Shown here: one piece after another, positions 51,977 through 62,075 of the stretch
Layout: every line of letters begins with the position of its first letter
How positions within the stretch are numbered: the first letter of the stretch is position 1
Assembly: GCA_014529385.2 (NCBI GenBank)
Contig: CM043945.1
Span: 95,642,112-95,706,111 of the forward strand
DNA: 64,000 nt
Reading direction: 5' to 3'
From: Adiantum capillus-veneris
Taxonomy: Eukaryota; Streptophyta; Polypodiopsida; Polypodiales; Pteridaceae
The notes under the pieces: generated by a model
Database searches by the model: none
Told to the model about the DNA's origin: nothing
What the model saw: only the letters and a program-made list of their open reading frames with translations
Made by a program: the position numbers and the translations under genes

Positions 51977-51989
51977 AAGAGAGAGGTAA
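51977..51989 (+). other. Polypurine tract of Gypsy-1
   Basis: AAGAGAGAGGTAA directly before the 3' LTR. Identical in the other two family members (21736-21748 and, on the minus strand, 32610-32622). Confidence 0.85.
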
Positions 51990-52578
51990 TGTCATAAAAT
52001 ATAATATCTAACCAACCCAAATGATTTTCTCATATTAAATTGATCACTTAATGTGGGAGAATAAATGAGAACAAGTGTTAAGATATAGATATGTGCTTAT
52101 AGATCTATCTCAACACGGGGCCAATAGTAAAGGAGCCCAAATGGGAGATGGTCTATCAAGAGCAAGGCTAACCAATGGAGCATAGGACCTTAGGGTTAGC
52201 TTCATTGAAGACCTCCAATAATGTGTGTAAAAGTCCTTTGACCTTAGGTAAGCTAGGGCTGAGCTTGAGGTGGAAATCCGGCCCAAGCTCAAGGTGCTTG
52301 TCGTGCTTGAGGTGCTTGTCCTGCTTGAGGTGCTTGATTAAGATGCTTGAGGTGCTTGACTGGCTCCATGCTTGAGGTGCTTGATTTGGTGCATGATTAA
52401 GGTGCTTGAGGTGCCTTGAGAAGCTTGCCTGAGATGCTTGTGGGAACACCCCCTACTTCATGTGCTTAGTCATGCTTGATGACTAAGGGGCTTGCTCATC
52501 CAAAGTCAAAAATATCCCTACAAGGAGGGGGGCGAGCCTACAAGGGGGGGGGGGGGGGGGGGGGGGGGGGTGAGAGAG

Positions 52579-52633
<55 letters not shown>

Positions 52634-53655
52634 GGGAAGCCCCAGCTTGAAGAGGCAGCAAGGACACTTGTCAAGTTCCTCCCCATGTTGCCCTCATGGT
52701 GTGCCTGAAGCCTATTGGTTGGCCACCCAAGGGGTCCAATGATAATTTAGGATATTTAATTAATTGATTTTGCATTTATCAAGTCCTCTCTCTCAAAGGG
52801 AAAGGGGGACACTTGTCCCAAGGCTACCCATGTTGCTTGTAATGGCTCCTGCTTGTGATTGGCTAGGCCTGGAGGGGTCCAATGAGCTTCAAGCATGAGC
52901 TACAAGGGGGGGTCGACCCAAGCAAGCTAGGGGGGTGCTTAGGGGGTATACTCACCCACACACACTCACAAACACTCTCATTGTGTACTATGCAAAGTGC
53001 AAGAACTCCCTCTCCTTCTCCAAGCAAGTAGAGGTTGAGAGCCTACACCAACACTCTTGGCTATGGAGTGCAAATCCATCCAAGAGCCATGCTTCAATGC
53101 TTGAGCTTGCCATCTATTTCTTCTTCATTACTATGCTATTATGTATGCTAGCACAAGAGTTATGATAAGTGAGGAACTAGCTCTTTCTCGTATGAAATGT
53201 TTCTTCTTCCTCTTCCCTACCCTCATTCCCTGCTAGCTCTCTCCACCTTCGAAGGTGTTTGAGGTCTTGGGACTGAGGCTTGGTATAGTTAAAGCTTTCT
53301 TCAAGTTTAGGTTATGCTATGATGGTGATGCATGAAGCTTTCCATCTTCATTGCTTCACCTAGGTCACAAGGAACACAAAGAATGTATTGTAACAAGTCT
53401 CTCTTTATGGGAGAAATTATAATACAAATGCCTATTGGAGGGGGGACCGGCTCCACATAAATCCGGTCCTCAACTGTTGTCATGTTCTCTAAATTCTCTC
53501 TCTTGCAAAAGTATTGTCCATGCCAAGTTAACTAATTGCTATAATTATGTTGCTATCTTCAATTATGTCTACCCGCTATGCTCACAAAATCATTTCTTGA
53601 AAGTCCTCTCATTAAATTCCGCTACTCTCAAATTGAATAGGGAAATTCCATTACA
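51990..53655 (+). repeat. 3' LTR of Gypsy-1
   Basis: 1666 bp. Longer G-run (about 52544-52570) and CA repeat (52582-52632) than the 5' LTR, but one minisatellite unit fewer. Confidence 0.95.
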
Positions 53656-53690
53656 CATCCACCCTAGCTAGCTAGATCCCATTCCGATCA
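53656..53690 (+). repeat. 3' LTR of the non-autonomous element, part 2
   Basis: CATCCACCCTAGCTAGCTAGATCCCATTCCGATCA minus internal variation corresponds to 42847-42881 of the 5' LTR and completes the interrupted 3' LTR. Confidence 0.85.
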
Positions 53691-54566
53691 AGAAGTAACC
53701 ATCACATTTAATTAATTTATGTGTAATCTATTACGACGACATCACATGCATTTTACATCATTAGGGAAAAAGTAACTTTGCTTTAAAACTTCAAAGGTGT
53801 TTCTTTGCATCACAATGTCCGTGACTAGTGGGTTGTAGGTAGTCCATCAAGTGGCTACTTCTAATTGGTGATAGACATTCTCACAAGGGCCAACTAGAAG
53901 CAATCAAAAGAATCACTCACTGCTTGCTTCTCTTCATGCAACACTGTACTCGTTCGTCGATAGGCCAACTAGAAGCTATCAAAAGAAGCACTCACTGCTT
54001 GCTACTTCGAATTGTGCATATATCCTCTTGAAAACTCGCATATTACTTCGAGGACACTCTTCCGGCCATGCGATGCAAATTTATATAGATGATATTATAT
54101 GGTGATGGGATGGGATGGGAAGGCCATATAAGATTTACAGGTAATTTATAGCATGTTGCGTTTTTCTGATGGGATAGCCAAACGCTCATTGCAGCACGAT
54201 TCACTCTCTGTGACGAAGGTAACCATCCTCTTTCCCCGTAGAAGATATATGCGCCAGGATCTGTTCTCTTCTCTTCATTGATGCCGCTCTTTTGTGTGTT
54301 TTCATCGACACAGCCAGAATCTCCTCTCTTCGCATTTTCCCTTCCTCACGTGTTAATGACGAGTCTAACGAGGTACTGCGATGCTGAGGGAGATGATATT
54401 TTGGCAGCGACCCGTGATTAGTGTAACCGGTGATCATGGGTAAGCGAAATCTTAGTTCAATTAGATCTTATTTGCAATGTCTTGAGGATGTCACAGGCAG
54501 TACTGTTATTTGTTCTGAGTATGATGAAGTAGATCGCAAAATGTTTACATTTTACTTGCCCTGAAT
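53691..54566 (+). promoter_or_regulatory. Upstream region and probable 5' UTR of the SUVH gene
   Basis: 876 bp between the element stack and the SUVH start codon. Visible: two ~50 bp direct copies of GGCCAACTAGAAGC.ATCAAAAGAA.CACTCACTGCTTGCT (about 53888 and 53962), a TATA-like TTATATAG (about 54091-54098), and a G-box CACGTG (54347-54352). An in-frame TGA lies ~42 bp upstream of the ATG. The true promoter and any 5' intron cannot be fixed from sequence alone. Confidence 0.45.
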
Positions 54567-57500
54567 ATGGCAGATGAAGATGAAGATGGTGGTTTTAGGG
54601 AGTTTGCTACCCTTTTGAAGGGTCATTCAAAGGACATGCGTGGAAATGGGTTTTTCCACCATCATAACATAAGAGGGAAGGGCTTGTATAATAGACATCG
54701 AAGCCGAGATGATGGCTTTTGTGGCCGAGAACTTGCTTGTGATGAGGCTTTTGGGTCAAACGCTGTAGGCCACAGGGAAGGCTGGCGCCATGGAAACAAC
54801 AATGGTTTTCAGCCAGCATGTGATCCATATCGGGCAAATGAGGATGCAAACAACATTGATTTACCACCTCACAAAAACAATGTTCCGTTTCCAAGGATAC
54901 ACAGGGGGCATCATCCTGATTTTGGAGTGCATGACAATGGCCACAATCAACAAAATGCACAATTTTTTGGGGACAGATTTCATGGCAAGGGGCGTGGTAG
55001 GAATTATGTCCGAGGTGGCTTTGCTGGTAGTCACTCCAATGGTCGTGGCTATTTTCCTCGACGTGATTTCAACCACAAGGATGCACAAAACCACAATTTT
55101 CACGGGCAAAGGCAAAACTTGCAACCTAATAGTGGTTGCAAGCAGGTCAAGAATAAGGTTTTTACTAACAATCATGCGAAAAGGGGAGGGAGGGCTCACT
55201 GCTTTTATGGCAGCTATAAGAGAGTTGCTAGATCTGGGATCAATGAAGGACTACAGTATGCAAATAAGAAAGTGAATGTATCCAATCCTTCACCTGTGGA
55301 TGGGGTTCGTGCTGAGCAACTTAAGTGCAAGAAAGATGGTGATGTCTGCACTATACAGACTCCACAGGAAGTCAAGGTTGATGGCTCCAGTTGTATGGAA
55401 AGCGAAGTCGGAAGCGCTTGTCCCATCCGAAGTCCTTCACCCCTGGATGCGGGTCCTGCTGAGCAACTTGAGTGCAAGAAAAATGGTGATGTCTGCACTA
55501 TACAATCTCTGCAGGAAGCCAAAGGTGATAGCTCCAATTGTATGGAAAGTAACGTCCAACGTGGTTGTCCCATCCGAAGCCCTGCTTCTAATAGCTGCTC
55601 ACAGTCAGCTGCTCTTTGTAGAGGTGAATTTCAAAAAGAGGAACTTTCTCCTCAAAAGGACGGTATAATTGGTTTTGGTGATCAAAAGCATCTTGAGAGA
55701 GCGTTCATATCATGTAGTGGTGGCACTGGAAAGCGCAGAAGGTCCTCAGCAGTAAGAGACTTTCCAATGCTGAGTGGTAGGCTTCACATTTCTTCAGTGA
55801 AAAAAGTTATCATCAAATCTAAAGGTAAGAAGTTAAATGTTGTGAGGGATGTGGTATTGGAAGACTCTGCTCGAGCTTGTTCTCCATCTGATCTCCTATT
55901 GGCAAATGAAATTTCAAGCTTCTCAAACCCGATAATTGTGCCTGCTGATCATGTTTGCCCCGAACTAGAGGATCATAGCAAGCCACATCTTGGAATGATT
56001 GATGGTTCTTTGGATCTTGTCATGTCTGATCCTGAAACAATTTGTGAGGTTGCTACCAAGATAGTAGTAGATGAAGGAAACTCTTCTGCTGAACTAACTC
56101 AAGTTGGCTTTGGAAAGGTTGTTGAGAATTGCTTAACTTTATCCAAAGGATTTGGTGGGAATGAGCAGTTTTTGGGATCAAGTGAAGTCTGTGTTCAGGT
56201 TGCTTGTCCTGAAGAGAGTGTTCGTGTTATTGAAGCAGATGTACCTGAACCTACCGTCCAAGTTTTAGATGGGAAGGACACTCAATATTTTGAACTTACT
56301 GAAGTTGAAAAGGTTGTTGAGAATTGCTTAACTTTATCCAAAGGATTTGGTGGGAATGAGGTTGCTTGTCCTGAAGAGAGTGTTGATGTAATTGAAGCAG
56401 ATGTACCTGAACCTACCGTCCAAAGTTTGGACGGGAAGGACACTCAATATTTTGAAAATTCATCCCAGATCCCTTCCGGTCTTACTTGTGAGAAGATTCC
56501 TGAAGCACTTGATGATGTAGCTACAATAGTTTCCAGGCAAACGACTTCACAAGGAAATAGTTTGGATGGAAGTGTGAACACTTCCAAGAACCCTTCTGTT
56601 CTTACTCATGTGAAGCTTTCTGAAGCATCCGATGTGGCAACAATAGTTTACAGGCAGATGACTTCGCAACAAAATAAAGATTTGCGACTAAAGGAATCAA
56701 AGAAAAACTGGAGAACAGATATGCAGGCTGTGGGTGGTCTTCTCAAGTCCAAATCCAGACCCAACAAGGTGTCGGGAGCTGTGACGGATGGATTGCACAA
56801 TCACTGTCATGTGCCAAAGAAGCTGAAAGTAGAGGACTCACTGGAGCTCACACAAGAGACGGGTGCTTTGGTACCATATCAAAGCACTGATGGAGGAAAC
56901 GTGAGAAACAAGCATTTTACAAAAAGATTGCTACATAAAGGTAGCCATAGAGCAAAACTCTTTCAAACCAGCAAGAGCTTTGACCCGAATGATGCAGCCA
57001 AATTGTCCTCTTTGGAAGCAAGTGAAGGAGTAAGTGATCGTGCTTTAGTGAAACGTACTTTGCATGAATTTGAATCTATTCGAAAAGCATTGGTAAAGTC
57101 TCAGAATGCTGTCAAAAGAGCAGATCTCGATGCTGGTGCCATGTTAAGGGAAAAGGGTAAATGGAGGAACTGTAAGGAGAAAATTGTTGGTGAGGTGCCG
57201 GGTGTAGAAGTGGGAGATCAGTTTTCGTTTCGAATGGAGATGCACATTATTGGCTTGCATAGGCAAATTCAAGCAGGAATAGACTATATTCCTGGAACAA
57301 AACGCCCCTGTGGGTCTCCCTTGGCAACAAGCATAGTGTCTTCCGGTGGTTATGAGGATGACAGAGATGATGGGAACACACTCATCTACTCTGGGCAAGG
57401 AGGCAATAATATCAAAGGAACTAAAAAGCAAGAAAGCAACCAGGAGTTAGTTCGTGGTAATCTCGCTCTGACTAATTCCATGAAAGAAAAAACCCCTGTC

Positions 57501-58556
57501 CGAGTCATTAGAGGAACCTCTGATTTGGCCAGCCCATCATCAAAAGTTTATACCTATGATGGGCTTTATGATGTAGTTAACTATGCTTTTGAATGCGGTG
57601 TAGCAGGGTTTTGGGTATATCAATTTACTCTAACAAGAAGGCCAGGACAGCCTCAGGTGGGCTTATCTTTCCTAACCATTCTGAAAAAGAAAGGCTTGAG
57701 CCGGCCTAACCTTCTAATGAATGACATTTCCAGAGGTCAAGAAAGGTTGTCTGTTTGTGTTGTCAATGAAGCAGATGAAGAACCAGTACCTCTTCATTTT
57801 ACATACATTCCGAGCATAAAGTATCCAATATGGTACTCACCTCTTCTGCCACAATGTTGTCAATGTGCTGGGGTTTGTGAAGAAGAAACATGCAGCTGTG
57901 CTGTCAAGAATGGGGGAGAGTTTCCATATAATGAGAAGGGCTACTTAATACGGGATAGAAAGGTCTGGTATGAATGTGGTCCTTCATGCAGTTGCTCAAG
58001 CTCTTGCATGAATAGAGTGAGTCAGAAGGGATTAAGGTACCGGCTTGAGATTTTCAAGACGAAAAACAGAGGTTGGGGGGTAAGGTCTTTAGACTCCATT
58101 CAACCCGGAGGTTTTATTTGTGAATACACTGGAGAGCTTTTGTCAGATGCCGAAGCAGAGCAAAGAGTTGGGAATGATGAATATCTGTTTGAGCTTGGCA
58201 AGGACTGCAATCCATCTGCCATCGAGTCTGATTTGGCAGATGTCAGCAGTAATTTAGCAATGGTCCCTGTTGCAGAGGATGTCGCATACACTATTGATGC
58301 CAAGGACCTGGGCAATGTTGCTCGGTTCATCAACCATAGCTGTTCACCAAATCTTTTTCCACAAAATGTTCTGTATGACTCTGATGACTTGAGATTTCCA
58401 CATGTCATGCTGTTTGCTATGGAGAACATACCTCCCATGAGGGAACTGACGTATGATTACAACTACAGCATTGGTCATGTGCGGGATGCACATGGGAACG
58501 TGAAGAGTAAAGCTTGTTACTGTGGAGCCCAAGATTGCCAAGGAAGGCTGTATTAA
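54567..58556 (+). CDS. SUVH5/6-like histone H3K9 methyltransferase
   Basis: 1329 codons without an intron, from ATG 54567 to TAA 58554. The start is the first ATG after an in-frame upstream TGA. Residues 1-240: His/Gly/Arg/Asn-rich, disordered. Residues 240-870: low-complexity, with three internal tandem duplications. A conserved helical stretch (LVKRTLHEFESIRKALVKSQ) leads into the SRA domain (about 876-1035: GVEVGDQFSFRMEM, SIVSSGGYEDD, YSGQGGN, YDG at 997-999), which binds methylated DNA. Pre-SET (about 1056-1155) has zinc cysteines (QCCQCAGVC, CSCAVKNGGEFPYN, YECGPSCSCSSSC). SET (about 1156-1303) has GWGVRSLDSI, the AdoMet-binding NHSC (1256-1259) and ELTYDYNY. Post-SET has CYCGAQDCQGRLY (Cys1317, 1319, 1324). 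All catalytic signatures are present. By family knowledge it should deposit H3K9me2 at methylated DNA and support transposon silencing in the nucleus. The SUVH5/6 subgroup is inferred from length; SUVH4 is possible. Confidence 0.93.
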   Translation: MADEDEDGGFREFATLLKGHSKDMRGNGFFHHHNIRGKGLYNRHRSRDDGFCGRELACDEAFGSNAVGHREGWRHGNNNGFQPACDPYRANEDANNIDLPPHKNNVPFPRIHRGHHPDFGVHDNGHNQQNAQFFGDRFHGKGRGRNYVRGGFAGSHSNGRGYFPRRDFNHKDAQNHNFHGQRQNLQPNSGCKQVKNKVFTNNHAKRGGRAHCFYGSYKRVARSGINEGLQYANKKVNVSNPSPVDGVRAEQLKCKKDGDVCTIQTPQEVKVDGSSCMESEVGSACPIRSPSPLDAGPAEQLECKKNGDVCTIQSLQEAKGDSSNCMESNVQRGCPIRSPASNSCSQSAALCRGEFQKEELSPQKDGIIGFGDQKHLERAFISCSGGTGKRRRSSAVRDFPMLSGRLHISSVKKVIIKSKGKKLNVVRDVVLEDSARACSPSDLLLANEISSFSNPIIVPADHVCPELEDHSKPHLGMIDGSLDLVMSDPETICEVATKIVVDEGNSSAELTQVGFGKVVENCLTLSKGFGGNEQFLGSSEVCVQVACPEESVRVIEADVPEPTVQVLDGKDTQYFELTEVEKVVENCLTLSKGFGGNEVACPEESVDVIEADVPEPTVQSLDGKDTQYFENSSQIPSGLTCEKIPEALDDVATIVSRQTTSQGNSLDGSVNTSKNPSVLTHVKLSEASDVATIVYRQMTSQQNKDLRLKESKKNWRTDMQAVGGLLKSKSRPNKVSGAVTDGLHNHCHVPKKLKVEDSLELTQETGALVPYQSTDGGNVRNKHFTKRLLHKGSHRAKLFQTSKSFDPNDAAKLSSLEASEGVSDRALVKRTLHEFESIRKALVKSQNAVKRADLDAGAMLREKGKWRNCKEKIVGEVPGVEVGDQFSFRMEMHIIGLHRQIQAGIDYIPGTKRPCGSPLATSIVSSGGYEDDRDDGNTLIYSGQGGNNIKGTKKQESNQELVRGNLALTNSMKEKTPVRVIRGTSDLASPSSKVYTYDGLYDVVNYAFECGVAGFWVYQFTLTRRPGQPQVGLSFLTILKKKGLSRPNLLMNDISRGQERLSVCVVNEADEEPVPLHFTYIPSIKYPIWYSPLLPQCCQCAGVCEEETCSCAVKNGGEFPYNEKGYLIRDRKVWYECGPSCSCSSSCMNRVSQKGLRYRLEIFKTKNRGWGVRSLDSIQPGGFICEYTGELLSDAEAEQRVGNDEYLFELGKDCNPSAIESDLADVSSNLAMVPVAEDVAYTIDAKDLGNVARFINHSCSPNLFPQNVLYDSDDLRFPHVMLFAMENIPPMRELTYDYNYSIGHVRDAHGNVKSKACYCGAQDCQGRLY
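55283..55576 (+). repeat. 147 bp (49-residue) tandem duplication inside SUVH
   Basis: Two units, each with AEQL.CKK.GDVCTIQ..QE.K.D.S.CMES......CPIRSP, period 147 bp, in frame. Confidence 0.85.
56091..56456 (+). repeat. ~200 bp tandem duplication inside SUVH
   Basis: GKVVENCLTLSKGFGGNE and EADVPEPTVQ.LDGKDTQYFE each occur twice. Period 201 bp; the second unit has lost 36 bp. More than 50 bp is identical between units, so the duplication is recent. Followed by a weaker ~40-residue repeat pair (56457-56680, DVATIV.RQ.TSQ). Confidence 0.88.
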
Positions 58557-59400
58557 CATCAGTATGTTTCTGCACTAAGCCCTTGGATAATGCACGGCTT
58601 TTCAGGCTTTAACTGTTTGTGGCTTTACAATAACAGCTTCCATTTTTGTGGAAAATTGGTTCAGTGCATTCAAATTATGTAAAACGGAAAGCCCAACTCC
58701 TTGCTTGCCAGTTTGGCATGGTTGTTTTAAGGGTAGCACCTAGATTGACAAACATGGCATTGCCTGTAATTGTAAAAAATATGTTTTGAATACATGTAAC
58801 TTTTATAGGCAGTCGGTGAGGTGTATAATAAAAAGCCATTTTATCTTCTCTGTGACACTCGCAGATGGTGCACATTTCATGTTTTAATTCTCAGAGGCGA
58901 GATTTTCATTTATGCTCTTATTTTTTAGACGATCTAGTGGTAGTTTTGCTTCCATTCAACCTTTTTGGAGCATGAAGAGCAGTGCGAATCATGCTTTGCA
59001 AAGAATGTCTTTGTATTTGTCCAATCTGAGAATGTAAAATATGACAAAGTAGCTTTTAAAAGTTTGGTCATGAGTGAGACTGTATATTAATGGTTAAAGT
59101 GCATGTGCCGTGTGAAGGGGGTGTATTTAAGTTGGACTCATACTCAGGTTTATAGAGTATGTTTTAATTGAGAATTAGCAGTGTGCAAACCTGCACGTTC
59201 TCTTGGCATTGATGATGTAGTAGGATGCATAGCTGTTTTCCAAGCTACGCATGATAAAGGCGACGGTCTTTTTCTTCCTATTTGGACAAAGCAATGAAGG
59301 TTGAATGTTGTCAAGTTTTCCACTTTTTCTTCTAGTTGGGTATGTTGTAGGTCGGTCTTTAGCTCTGGTATATTGAGGCCGGGTTCAGATGGCCTGGAGG
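58557..59400 (+). other. SUVH 3' flank with a candidate poly(A) signal
   Basis: AATAAA at 58827-58832, about 270 bp after the stop codon, is a plausible polyadenylation signal. The rest up to about 59400 shows no gene. Confidence 0.5.
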
Positions 59401-59630
59401 CAAAGAAGAAGATAGGGGCCTGCATTCCTCTCGGCACATACGCACACCCATTGAGTTGAAAGAAAAGGTATTTCCAGATCCCTACGCCTGTGTGGCCGGA
59501 GGCACACATCAAACCACATGAGCTCCTCCCATTGGATGCCATGAAAGCCCACCATTTTTCTCGCCTCAACTCCCCTTGGTGGGTCTGGGAGTGGACTAAA
59601 AAAAATCTGTAAGCTAAGCTGTGACTGTCT

Positions 59631-59647
59631 CCCCCCCCCCCCCCCCC
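59631..59647. repeat. Poly-C tract
   Basis: 17 C bases next to the 3' end of the LINE. The ORFs with Gly-runs across it are artefacts. Confidence 0.9.
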
Positions 59648-59699
59648 GGCCCCCACGGGTCTCTGTAGGTGATTGCAGAAGTGTATCCTTGTGCCTTTG

Positions 59700-60371
59700 T
59701 ATCTCTAGCAAGCAGTGCCCCAGCTGTCACTGATCTCGAGAGTGCATGATATCTCGGAAGGTAGGCTGCCCTCTGATATCCGCATAAGCTCTACATCTGC
59801 AAACAAAACGCTCCTCGCTCTCCACTTCCTCTCTACATACTCTACACACCTCTACATACTCTACACACTCTCTGCTCCATGGGAATGTCATGAGGTCGCC
59901 CCACCTCGATCTCTAGTCTGTGCAATGACACTCTGAGCTGACCAATCGCCCACTCGTGAGTTGTGTTGACATGTAGGTGCCCACATAGCGTGGTCATTGT
60001 ATGAACCCGTCCTCCAATATGGTAAGAAAATGGTCTTTGTAGTGTGACATCTTCCGTTGGAGGGGAGATGCGATCCAAGTCTGTCTGATATAGAGCTGCC
60101 AGAGATCCTGTCGGATCACTATGTTTCTCTCACTACGTGAGGGATGAAGCTGGGGGGAGTCGGGGTAGTACTGGGAAGGTGGCAAACTCTCCAGGTCGAG
60201 GCCGTGTGCTCCGAACCATGCTCCAATCTTAGTGTATCATGCTCTGTCGTATCCAGCCTCTGATATCTGTATAGCTGAATCAGTGTGAGTCTGTCGATCG
60301 GGTGCTCTTTCACTCTCTGGATGAAGCAGATCGTCTGGAAGAGTGCCACTACCATGGGGGGTTTGTGTCAC
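59700..60371 (-). pseudogene. LINE C-terminal part
   Basis: PMVVALFQTICFIQRVKEHPIDRLTLIQLYR (about 60240-60355), then SLAALYQTDLDRI and GQLRVSLHRLEIEVGRPHDIP, and a zinc-knuckle-like end (EQRVCRVC, ESEERFVCRCRAYADIRG) near 59760-59900, typical of plant LINE ORF2 C-termini. A stop and a short CTCTACATACTCTACACAC duplication (about 59831-59870) lie inside it. Confidence 0.75.
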
Positions 60372-61721
60372 AAGGCGGGCACCACGTGCCAATAGAAAAG
60401 AACAGACTGAACAAACTTTTAACACTTCAATAACAACTGAACAGATACAGAGACGACACGCGACATGGAGTGGCGGAATTCCACCTCAGAGAGTATTGGC
60501 CCCAAACCTTGGCACCCCTTTCGGTATTTCTTTATATTGCATCAACATAGTACAAGCCGGTACTCCAGACTGCACCTTCGCCAGGAAGCATGCTAGAGAA
60601 TGAGCCCTAGTCTCATATTTAAAGGCCCTTGGCCTGAAAAGCAGTTAAAGTAAAAAGCCTTCAAAACTCAAAAGCTTCTTGTCCAACAGCAAAGCCAAAA
60701 AGCTGCCAGTGTAAATCACGGAAATCCGTAGAGCCTGCCACGTCATCAACCAGCGCAAAACGCGGAAATCTCCCTATTGCCCTTAGGGTTAGGGTCAGGG
60801 TTTCTGTAGTTTTAGGGTTAGGGTTTCTAGAATTAGGGTTTGCAGGTTTTAGGGTTAGGGTTTCCAGAATTAGGGTTGCAAGTTTTAGCATTAGGGTTTC
60901 CAGAATTAGGGTTTCAGCAGTTAGGGTTTTTGGCAAAAATTAGGGTTAGGGTTTTTGCTCTTGGGCAACCACGTCATCACTTTGTGACACTTCTTGTGTT
61001 ACTTGTTCTTCTTAGGGTTTAAGGCGGCCACCACGTGCCAATAGAAAAGAACAGGCTGAATAGACTTTTAACACTTCAATAACAACTAATAACAACTAAT
61101 TGAAAGAGAGACGACACGCGACATGGAGTGGCGGAATTCCACCCCAGAGAGTATTGGCCCCAAACCTTGGCGCCCCTTTCGGTATTTCTTTATATTGCAT
61201 CAACATAGTACAAGCTGGTACTCCAGACTCTGCACCTTCGCCAGGAAGCATGCCAGAGAATGAGCCCTAGCCTCATATTTAAAGGGCCTCGGCCTGAAAA
61301 GCAATTACAATAAAAAGCCTTTAAAACTTAAAAGCTTCTTGTCCAAAAGCAAAGCCAAAAAGCTGTCAGCGTAAATCACGGAAATCTGTACAGCTTGCCA
61401 CGTCATCAGCCAGCGCAAAACGCGGAAATCTCCCTGCTACCCTTAGGGTTAGGGTTAGGGTTTGTGCAGTTTTTTGGGTTAGGGTTTCTAGAATTAGGGT
61501 TTCAAGTTTTAGGGTTAGGGTTTCGAGAATTAGGTTTTCAGCAGTTAGGGTTTCTGGCATAAATTAGGGTTAGGGGTTTCTGCTCTCGAGCAACCACGTC
61601 ATCACTTTGTGACATTTCTCTGTTACTTGTTCTTCTTAGAGTTTAGGCCCCTCGGCCACACTTGTAAGTTGGCTCCATTCTTTAGGCTTTTGACACGTCA
61701 GCAGTTTGCTATAGTTGGTAA
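60372..61721. repeat. Tandemly duplicated ~650 bp module rich in telo-box-like motifs, inserted in the LINE
   Basis: Copy A (60372-61020) and copy B (61021 to about 61660) both start AAGGCGG(G/C)CACCACGTGCCAATAG and end GTTACTTGTTCTTCTTAG(G/A)GTTT, with high identity, and a ~60 bp unduplicated tail follows. Each contains an ~180 bp block with about ten copies of TTAGGGTT (AAACCCTAA on the minus strand) spaced by short sequences such as TCTAGAA and TCCAGAA, and a TATA-like AATATAAAG. No coding capacity. It splits the LINE reading frame between DITKAEL and PMVVALFQ. Confidence 0.8.
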
Positions 61722-62075
61722 GCTCTGCCTTGGTGATGTCCGGTGGCACTGTGTGCTTGCCTCGAAACAAGCGAGAAATCATATAGATCTGTGGTCTCTC
61801 AATCCGCGCCCATTGGCTATTTGTCAATCTGGGTGCCTAACTGCTATTGGATACATCACGGTTGGAGTGACTAATGTGTCGAATAGCCTTCCCTTCGTGC
61901 GGGGCTCCTGCGAGTGTGCATGATGGCATGTCCGCTCTAGCATGGCCAGTGCTGCATATCCTCTGGTGAGTCTGTCTGTGGCGGCCTGTGCCATGGAGAA
62001 GGGCCCCTGTCGGTTGGTGAATGTGACTCCCAGGTAGATGTAGGAGGGGTCCTCCTGTTGCTGTAAATGTGACTA

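Larger units (their letters stand above)
44782..53655 (+). mobile_element. Gypsy-1: young chromodomain Ty3/gypsy element (chromovirus type)
   Basis: An 8.87 kb element with long LTRs (44782-46395 and 51990-53655) starting TGTCATAAAAT and ending ATTCCATTACA. Flanks are CATTC (44777-44781) and CATCC (53656-53660), a TSD with one mismatch. The order gag, protease, RT, RNase H, integrase, chromodomain is that of Ty3/gypsy chromoviruses. The LTRs differ by about 20 substitutions in 1.6 kb plus indels in repeats, so insertion is recent. Nevertheless the pol frame is broken (frameshift near 48880, stops at 49597, 50127 and 51213, a 14 bp duplication at 49797-49824) and the protease aspartate is replaced. 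This copy is probably defective and may have moved with proteins supplied by others. Confidence 0.96.

Noticed and set aside
59150-59656. 168-codon minus-strand ORF downstream of the SUVH gene
   Set aside because: Crosses the poly-C tract (Gly run), has no recognisable domain and mostly covers LINE 3' and SUVH 3' flank sequence.
60780-60960. Telomere or subtelomere
   Set aside because: TTTAGGG-like units are interrupted by spacers, occur twice in a duplicated module and are flanked by a LINE on both sides; not a tandem telomeric array.
60372-61721. Two LTRs of a retrotransposon
   Set aside because: The copies abut with no internal region, and the repeated unit includes sequence outside any TG...CA boundary; kept as tandem duplication, TRIM only as an alternative.
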